From Streptomyces sp. NBC_01288 (GTDB lineage: Bacteria > Actinomycetota > Actinomycetes > Streptomycetales > Streptomycetaceae), in assembly GCF_035982055.1 (NCBI RefSeq), contig NZ_CP108427.1, forward strand, positions 2,170,001-2,234,000: a DNA stretch of 64,000 nt. The letters are read 5' to 3'. The notes under the pieces were generated by a model, which ran no database searches, was not told the DNA's origin, and saw only the letters and a list, made by a program, of their open reading frames with translations. The translations under genes and the position numbers were made by a program. This document shows positions 59,325 to 64,000 of this stretch, in pieces; within the stretch, counting starts at the first letter, position 1, and every line of letters begins with the position of its first letter.

Positions 59325-61022
59325 ATGGCCGCCACCCCCGAGAACCCTGCAGCCGCAGCGCCCCGCCGCAAGGTGAGCCGTCACCGCGGTGAGGGTCAGT
59401 GGGCAGCCGGACACTTCACCCCGCTCAACGGCAACGAGCAGTTCAAGAAGGACGACGACGGTCTCAATGTGCGGACACGCATTGAGACGATCTACTCCAA
59501 GCGCGGGTTCGACTCGATCGACCCGAACGACCTCCGCGGCCGTATGCGCTGGTGGGGGCTGTACACCCAGCGCAAGCCCGGGATCGACGGCGGCAAGACC
59601 GCGATCCTGGAGCCGGAGGAGCTGGACGACAAGTACTTCATGCTGCGCGTCCGCATCGACGGCGGCCGGCTGACCACGGACCAGCTCCGCGTGATCGGCG
59701 AGATCTCGCAGGAGTTCGCGCGCGGCACGGCCGACCTCACGGACCGGCAGAACGTGCAGTACCACTGGATCCGCATCGAGGACGTGCCCGAGATCTGGAA
59801 CCGCCTGGAGGCGGTCGGCCTCTCCACCACCGAGGCCTGCGGCGACACCCCCCGCACCATCCTCGGCTCACCCGTCGCCGGGATCGCCGAGGACGAGATC
59901 ATCGACGGCTCCTCCGCGATCGACGAGATCCACCGCCTCTACATCGGCACCAAGGAATTCTCCAACCTGCCGCGCAAGTTCAAGACCGCGATCTCCGGCT
60001 CCCCGCTGCTGGACGTCGCCCACGAGATCAACGACATCGCGTTCGTCGGCGTCGACCACCCCGAGCACGGCCCTGGTTTCGACCTGTGGGTCGGCGGCGG
60101 TCTGTCCACCAACCCGAAGATCGGCGTCCGGCTCGGCGCCTGGGTCCCGCTGGACGAGGTCCCGGACGTCTGGGCCGGCGTGATCGGCATCTTCCGCGAC
60201 TACGGCTACCGGCGGCTGCGCACCCGCGCCCGCCTGAAGTTCCTCGTCGCCGACTGGGGCCAGGAGAAGTTCCGCCAGGTCCTGGAGGACGAGTACCTCA
60301 AGCGCAAGCTCGTCGACGGCCCCGCCCCCGCGCAGCCGGTCCAGCGCTGGCGCGACCACGTCGGCGTCCACCGCCAGCAGGACGGCCTGTTCTACGTCGG
60401 TTTCGCCCCGCGCGTCGGCCGCGTCGACGGCACCACGCTCACGAAGATCGCCGAGCTGGCCCAGGCGCACGGCTCGGGCCGACTGCGCACGACGGTCGAG
60501 CAGAAGATGATCGTGCTCGATGTGGCGGAAGCACAGATCGAGTCGCTGGTGGAGGGCCTGGAGGCACTGGGTCTCACCGCCAAGCCCTCCCCCTTCCGGC
60601 GCGGCACGATGGCCTGCACCGGCATCGAGTACTGCAAGCTGGCGATCGTCGAGACGAAGCAGCGCGGCATCACGCTCATCGACGAACTGGAGCGCCGCAT
60701 CCCGGAGTTCGACGAGCCGATCACCATCAACATCAACGGCTGCCCGAACGCCTGCGCCCGTATCCAGGTCGCGGACATCGGTCTCAAGGGCCAGTTGGTC
60801 CTCAACGACGAGGGCGAGCAGGTCGAGGGCTTCCAGGTGCACCTCGGCGGCGCCCTCGGCCTGGAGGCCGGCTTCGGCCGCAAGGTCCGTGGCCTGAAGG
60901 TCACTTCGGAGGAACTGCCCGACTACGTCGAGCGGGTCCTCACCCGGTTCCAGGAGGAGCGCGAGGACGGCGAACGCTTCGCCGCCTGGGCGACGCGCGC
61001 CAGTGAGGAGTCCCTCACATGA
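59325..61022 (+). CDS. sirA: Ferredoxin-dependent sulfite reductase
   Basis: A 565-residue siroheme/4Fe-4S enzyme reducing sulfite to sulfide. The duplicated ferredoxin-like and catalytic halves are visible (RTRIETIYSKRGFDSIDPNDLRGRMRWWGLYTQRKPG; TDRQNVQYHWIRIEDVPEIW; second half RVGRVDGTTLTKIAELAQ). The cluster/siroheme cysteines are TMACTGIEYCKLAIVE and INGCPNACARIQ (C-x5-C and C-x3-C). Sequence order and operon partners (cysH, cysC, cysD, cysN) mark it as assimilatory sulfite rather than nitrite reductase. GGAGG is located 10 bases before the ATG. Regulated, probably, through the upstream leader peptide. Confidence 0.93.
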   Translation: MAATPENPAAAAPRRKVSRHRGEGQWAAGHFTPLNGNEQFKKDDDGLNVRTRIETIYSKRGFDSIDPNDLRGRMRWWGLYTQRKPGIDGGKTAILEPEELDDKYFMLRVRIDGGRLTTDQLRVIGEISQEFARGTADLTDRQNVQYHWIRIEDVPEIWNRLEAVGLSTTEACGDTPRTILGSPVAGIAEDEIIDGSSAIDEIHRLYIGTKEFSNLPRKFKTAISGSPLLDVAHEINDIAFVGVDHPEHGPGFDLWVGGGLSTNPKIGVRLGAWVPLDEVPDVWAGVIGIFRDYGYRRLRTRARLKFLVADWGQEKFRQVLEDEYLKRKLVDGPAPAQPVQRWRDHVGVHRQQDGLFYVGFAPRVGRVDGTTLTKIAELAQAHGSGRLRTTVEQKMIVLDVAEAQIESLVEGLEALGLTAKPSPFRRGTMACTGIEYCKLAIVETKQRGITLIDELERRIPEFDEPITININGCPNACARIQVADIGLKGQLVLNDEGEQVEGFQVHLGGALGLEAGFGRKVRGLKVTSEELPDYVERVLTRFQEEREDGERFAAWATRASEESLT

Positions 61023-61198
61023 GCGAGCGGGCGGCTCCCTTCTACTGCCCCTACTGCGGCGACGAGGACCTGCGTCCGAGCGAGCAGGGTCATGGCGCGT
61101 GGGAATGCGCGGCATGCAATCGGGCCTTTCAGCTGAAGTTCCTCGGGCTCCTCGCCCGGGGACTCCGGCAGACCGACGCAGGGGGAGACGAGATATGA
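61019..61198 (+). CDS. 59-residue zinc-ribbon-like protein of the sulfur operon
   Basis: Starts on the sirA stop (ATGA) and its own stop overlaps the cysH start. It has two CxxC knuckles: FYCPYCGDEDLRPSEQG and AWECAACNRAFQLKFLGLL, i.e. a treble-clef or rubredoxin-like zinc or iron site. A small protein at the same place is conserved between sirA and cysH in Streptomyces coelicolor. Coupled translation on both sides implies equimolar production; a role in electron transfer to, or assembly of, the sulfite/APS reductases is inference. Confidence 0.85.
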   Translation: MSERAAPFYCPYCGDEDLRPSEQGHGAWECAACNRAFQLKFLGLLARGLRQTDAGGDEI

Positions 61199-61905
61199 CG
61201 ACGACTCAGAAAGCGCGCCCCACCGACGACTTGAAAGCCCTGGCCGAGCAGGCGGGCCGCGACCTGGAGGACGCCTCCGCGCTGGAGATCCTCCAGTGGG
61301 CGGTGAAGACCTTCGGCAAACAGTTCTGTGTGACCTCCTCGATGGAGGACGCGGTGGTCGCCCACCTCGCCTCCCGCGCGATGCCCGGCGTCGACGTGGT
61401 GTTCCTCGACACCGGCTACCACTTCCCCGAGACCATCGGCACCCGCGACGCGGTCGAGGCCGTGATGGACGTCAACGTCATCACACTCACCCCGCGCCAG
61501 TCCGTCGCCGAGCAGGACGCCGAGTACGGTCCTCAACTGCACGACCGCGACCCGGACTTGTGCTGCAAGCTCCGCAAGGTGCAGCCCCTGGAGCAGGGCC
61601 TGACCAAGTACGCGGCCTGGGCGACCGGGCTGCGCCGCGACGAGTCCCCGACCCGGGCGAACACCCCGGTCGTCGGCTGGGACGAGAAGCGCCGGAAGGT
61701 CAAGGTCTCCCCCATCGCCCGCTGGACCCAGGACGACGTGGACGCGTATGTCGCCGAACACGGCGTCCTCACCAACCCGTTGCTGATGGACGGCTACGCG
61801 TCCGTCGGCTGCGCGCCCTGCACCCGCCGGGTCCTGGAGGGCGAGGACGCCCGCGCCGGCCGCTGGGCGGGGCGCGGGAAGACCGAGTGCGGGCTGCACG
61901 AATGA
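61195..61905 (+). CDS. cysH: Phosphoadenylyl/adenylyl-sulfate reductase
   Basis: A 236-residue reductase that turns APS or PAPS into sulfite. The PP-loop region FCVTSSMEDAVVAHLASRAMPGVDVVFLDTGYHFPET is followed by DLCCKLRKVQPLEQ and SVGCAPCTRRV: the CC...CxxC set that binds a 4Fe-4S cluster in APS reductases, so APS is the likely direct substrate. The C-terminal ECGLH holds the catalytic Cys. It overlaps genes on both sides by four bases. Confidence 0.93.
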   Translation: MTTTQKARPTDDLKALAEQAGRDLEDASALEILQWAVKTFGKQFCVTSSMEDAVVAHLASRAMPGVDVVFLDTGYHFPETIGTRDAVEAVMDVNVITLTPRQSVAEQDAEYGPQLHDRDPDLCCKLRKVQPLEQGLTKYAAWATGLRRDESPTRANTPVVGWDEKRRKVKVSPIARWTQDDVDAYVAEHGVLTNPLLMDGYASVGCAPCTRRVLEGEDARAGRWAGRGKTECGLHE

Positions 61906-61928
61906 CCATCACCGAGAAGGAGTCGCAC

Positions 61929-62465
61929 GTGACGACCGGAGCCACCGTCTGGCTCACCGGACTGCCCAGTGCCGGCAAGACCACCATCGCGTACGAGCTG
62001 GCAGACCGGCTCCGCGAGGAGGGCCACCTCGTCGAGGTGCTCGACGGCGACGAGATCCGCGAGTTCATCTCCGCGGGCCTCGGCTTCAGCCGCGAGGACC
62101 GGCACACCAACGTGCAGCGCATCGGTTTCCTCGCCGAACTGCTCGCCCGCAACGGCGTGTTGGCGCTCGTCCCGGTCATCGCGCCGTACACCGACAGCCG
62201 CGAGGCCGTCCGCAAGCGGCACCAGGAGAGCGGCGCCGGCTACGTCGAGGTGCATGTGGCGACCCCGGTCGACGTGTGCTCCGTACGCGATGTGAAGGGT
62301 CTCTACGCCAAGCAGGCCGCCGGTGAACTGACCGGGCTCACCGGGGTCGACGACCCGTACGAGGAGCCCGAGTCGCCCGACCTGCGGATCGAGTCGCAGC
62401 ACCAGACCGTGCAGGAGTCGGCGGCGGCTGTCCACGCGCTGCTCACCGAGAGGGGACTGGCATGA
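61929..62465 (+). CDS. cysC: Adenylylsulfate kinase
   Basis: A 178-residue kinase phosphorylating APS to PAPS. The Walker A is GLPSAGKTT; further landmarks are DGDEIREFISAGLGFSREDRHTNVQRIGFLAELLARNG and YVEVHVATPVDVCSVRDVKGLYAKQAAGELTGLTGVDDPYE. I chose the GTG at 61929, six bases after AAGGAG (61917-61922); an ATG at 61902 overlapping cysH would add nine residues. Having both an APS kinase and an FeS-type APS reductase suggests PAPS is needed for sulfation rather than only for reduction. Confidence 0.92.
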   Translation: MTTGATVWLTGLPSAGKTTIAYELADRLREEGHLVEVLDGDEIREFISAGLGFSREDRHTNVQRIGFLAELLARNGVLALVPVIAPYTDSREAVRKRHQESGAGYVEVHVATPVDVCSVRDVKGLYAKQAAGELTGLTGVDDPYEEPESPDLRIESQHQTVQESAAAVHALLTERGLA

Positions 62466-63400
62466 CGACGACCGTTGCCAAGGCCGAGGACGGTACGGAC
62501 ACGCCGTACGCCCTCTCGCACCTGGACGCCCTTGAGTCCGAGGCGGTGCACATCTTCCGTGAGGTGGCGGGTGAGTTCGAACGGCCGGTGATCCTCTTCT
62601 CCGGCGGCAAGGACTCCATCGTCATGCTGCACCTCGCGCTGAAGGCGTTCGCGCCCGCCCCGGTGCCGTTCACGCTGCTGCACGTGGACACCGGACACAA
62701 CTTCCCCGAGGTCCTCGAATACCGGGACCGTACGGTCGAGAAGCACGGCCTGCGCCTCCATGTGGCCTCCGTACAGGACTACATCGACCGCGGCGTGCTG
62801 CGCGAACGCCCCGACGGGACCCGCAACCCGCTCCAGACCGTGCCGTTGACCGAGAAGATCCAGAGCGAGAAGTTCGACGCGGTCTTCGGTGGCGGTCGTA
62901 GGGACGAGGAGAAGGCGCGCGCCAAGGAGCGGGTGTTCTCGCTGCGGGACGAGTTCTCGCAGTGGGACCCGCGTCGGCAGCGGCCGGAGCTGTGGAACCT
63001 CTACAACGGGCGGCACGCGGCCGGTGAGCACGTCCGTGTGTTCCCGCTGTCCAACTGGACCGAGCTGGACGTCTGGCAGTACATCGCCCGTGAGGGCATC
63101 GAGCTGCCCGAGATCTACTTCGCGCACGAGCGTGAGGTGTTCGCGCGGGACGGCATGTGGCTGACCGCCGGTGAGTGGGGCGGGCCGAAGGAGACCGAGA
63201 CGGTCGAGAAGCGGCTCGTCCGGTACCGGACCGTGGGCGACATGTCGTGCACGGGTGCCGTCGACTCGGACGCGGTGACGCTGGAGCAGGTCATCACCGA
63301 GATCGCCGCGTCCCGGCTGACCGAGCGGGGCGCGACGCGTGCCGACGACAAGATGTCCGAGGCCGCGATGGAAGACCGCAAGCGCGAGGGGTACTTCTAA
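62462..63400 (+). CDS. cysD: Sulfate adenylyltransferase subunit 2
   Basis: A 312-residue ATP sulfurylase small subunit forming APS from sulfate and ATP. The PP-loop is [21 protein letters not shown]; other conserved parts are [65 protein letters not shown] and the C-terminal RKREGYF. Its ATG overlaps the cysC stop (ATGA). It requires the GTPase subunit CysN that follows after two bases. Confidence 0.95.
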   Translation: MTTTVAKAEDGTDTPYALSHLDALESEAVHIFREVAGEFERPVILFSGGKDSIVMLHLALKAFAPAPVPFTLLHVDTGHNFPEVLEYRDRTVEKHGLRLHVASVQDYIDRGVLRERPDGTRNPLQTVPLTEKIQSEKFDAVFGGGRRDEEKARAKERVFSLRDEFSQWDPRRQRPELWNLYNGRHAAGEHVRVFPLSNWTELDVWQYIAREGIELPEIYFAHEREVFARDGMWLTAGEWGGPKETETVEKRLVRYRTVGDMSCTGAVDSDAVTLEQVITEIAASRLTERGATRADDKMSEAAMEDRKREGYF

Positions 63401-63402
63401 CC

Positions 63403-64000
63403 ATGAGCACCATCACGACCGAGGAGCTCTCGGCCACCACGCTGCTGCGGTTCGCCACGGCGGGCTCCGTCGACGACGGCAAGTCCACTTTGGTCGGGCG
63501 GCTGTTGCACGACTCCAAGTCGGTGCTGACCGACCAACTGGAGGCTGTGCAGCGGGTGTCGGCCGACCGCGGCCAGGACGGGCCCGACCTCGCACTGCTC
63601 ACCGACGGCCTGCGGGCCGAGCGGGAGCAGGGCATCACGATCGACGTGGCGTACCGCTACTTCGCCACGCCCCGGCGCCGGTTCATCCTCGCCGACACGC
63701 CCGGTCACGTGCAGTACACCCGCAACATGGTGACGGGTGCCTCCACGGCCGAGCTGACGGTGATCCTCGTCGACGCCCGCAACGGCGTCGTCGAACAGAC
63801 CCGGCGCCACGCCGCGATCGCCGCGCTGCTGCGCGTCCCGCACGTGGTGCTCGCGGTCAACAAGATGGACCTGGTCGAGTACAAGGAGACCGTGTTCGCC
63901 GCGATCGCCGAGGAATTCACCGCGTACGCCAGCGAGTTGGGCGTCCCGGAGATCACCGCGATCCCGATCTCGGCGCTGGCCGGCGACAACGTGGTGGACC
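63403..64000 (+). CDS. cysN: Sulfate adenylyltransferase subunit 1 (GTPase), N-terminal part
   Basis: The first 199 residues; the gene runs past the window end. EF-Tu-like GTPase motifs: G1 [18 protein letters not shown]2 [15 protein letters not shown]3 [14 protein letters not shown] and G4 AVNKMD. GTP hydrolysis drives APS synthesis by the CysD partner. The ATG is 2 bp after the cysD stop. Confidence 0.94.
   Translation, partial: MSTITTEELSATTLLRFATAGSVDDGKSTLVGRLLHDSKSVLTDQLEAVQRVSADRGQDGPDLALLTDGLRAEREQGITIDVAYRYFATPRRRFILADTPGHVQYTRNMVTGASTAELTVILVDARNGVVEQTRRHAAIAALLRVPHVVLAVNKMDLVEYKETVFAAIAEEFTAYASELGVPEITAIPISALAGDNVVD

Overview
The window is high-GC actinobacterial DNA, almost certainly from a Streptomyces chromosome. 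It is densely packed, with frequent ATGA/GTGA start-stop overlaps, GTG and TTG starts, twin-arginine and Sec exported hydrolases, an actinobacterial sulfite-reductase operon and copies of short palindromic repeats that I recall from Streptomyces genomes. About 56 protein genes are supported. I see no rRNA, tRNA, CRISPR array, transposase or plasmid origin.

Layout. 1-11300 is mixed housekeeping and accessory: the end of an ABC-2 exporter, a SigE-type ECF sigma factor with a membrane-anchored partner, an ArsR-MFS-HEAT operon with a clear double operator, a DUF3533 membrane protein divergent from a TetR regulator, and several unknown or secreted proteins. 11245-34588 is a plant cell-wall polysaccharide region: DUF2264, CE12 rhamnogalacturonan acetylesterase, PL4 rhamnogalacturonan lyase, CE8 pectinesterase, GH43+CBM13 galactanase-like protein, a CUT1 sugar ABC importer translationally coupled to a GH43 xylosidase/arabinofuranosidase, a hydroxyacid dehydrogenase, a carboxylesterase and three LacI regulators. 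Recurrent operator-like palindromes (cores ACCGGT and AAGCGCTTTC) tie these genes into at least two regulons.

35142-39438 is a four-gene minus-strand operon. Its GriI- and GriH-type enzymes should make 3-amino-4-hydroxybenzoate; they are followed by an arylamine N-acetyltransferase and an adenylate-forming ligase. 39678-45398 holds a lipoprotein, two VOC proteins, two AraC regulators, an NmrA-like pseudogene broken by a frameshift and a palindromic repeat, and a BrkB-type membrane protein.

45925-53601 is the most interesting part: five plus-strand genes forming a split version of a poly-amino-acid (Pls-type) synthetase. One protein has a carrier domain plus six membrane segments and three hexapeptide-like soluble domains. 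A separate protein carries adenylation and a second carrier domain. Beside them are a TauD-type Fe/2-oxoglutarate oxygenase and SbnB/SbnA-type enzymes that make L-2,3-diaminopropionate. The arrangement predicts a diaminopropionate-containing isopeptide or polymer, possibly hydroxylated.

53694-58984 holds an AidB-like acyl-CoA dehydrogenase, a GAF regulator with repeated upstream motifs, a secreted protein and a GNAT. 59112-64000 is the assimilatory sulfate operon: a short leader peptide with a Cys codon, sirA, a 59-residue zinc-ribbon protein, cysH, cysC, cysD and the start of cysN, tightly coupled.
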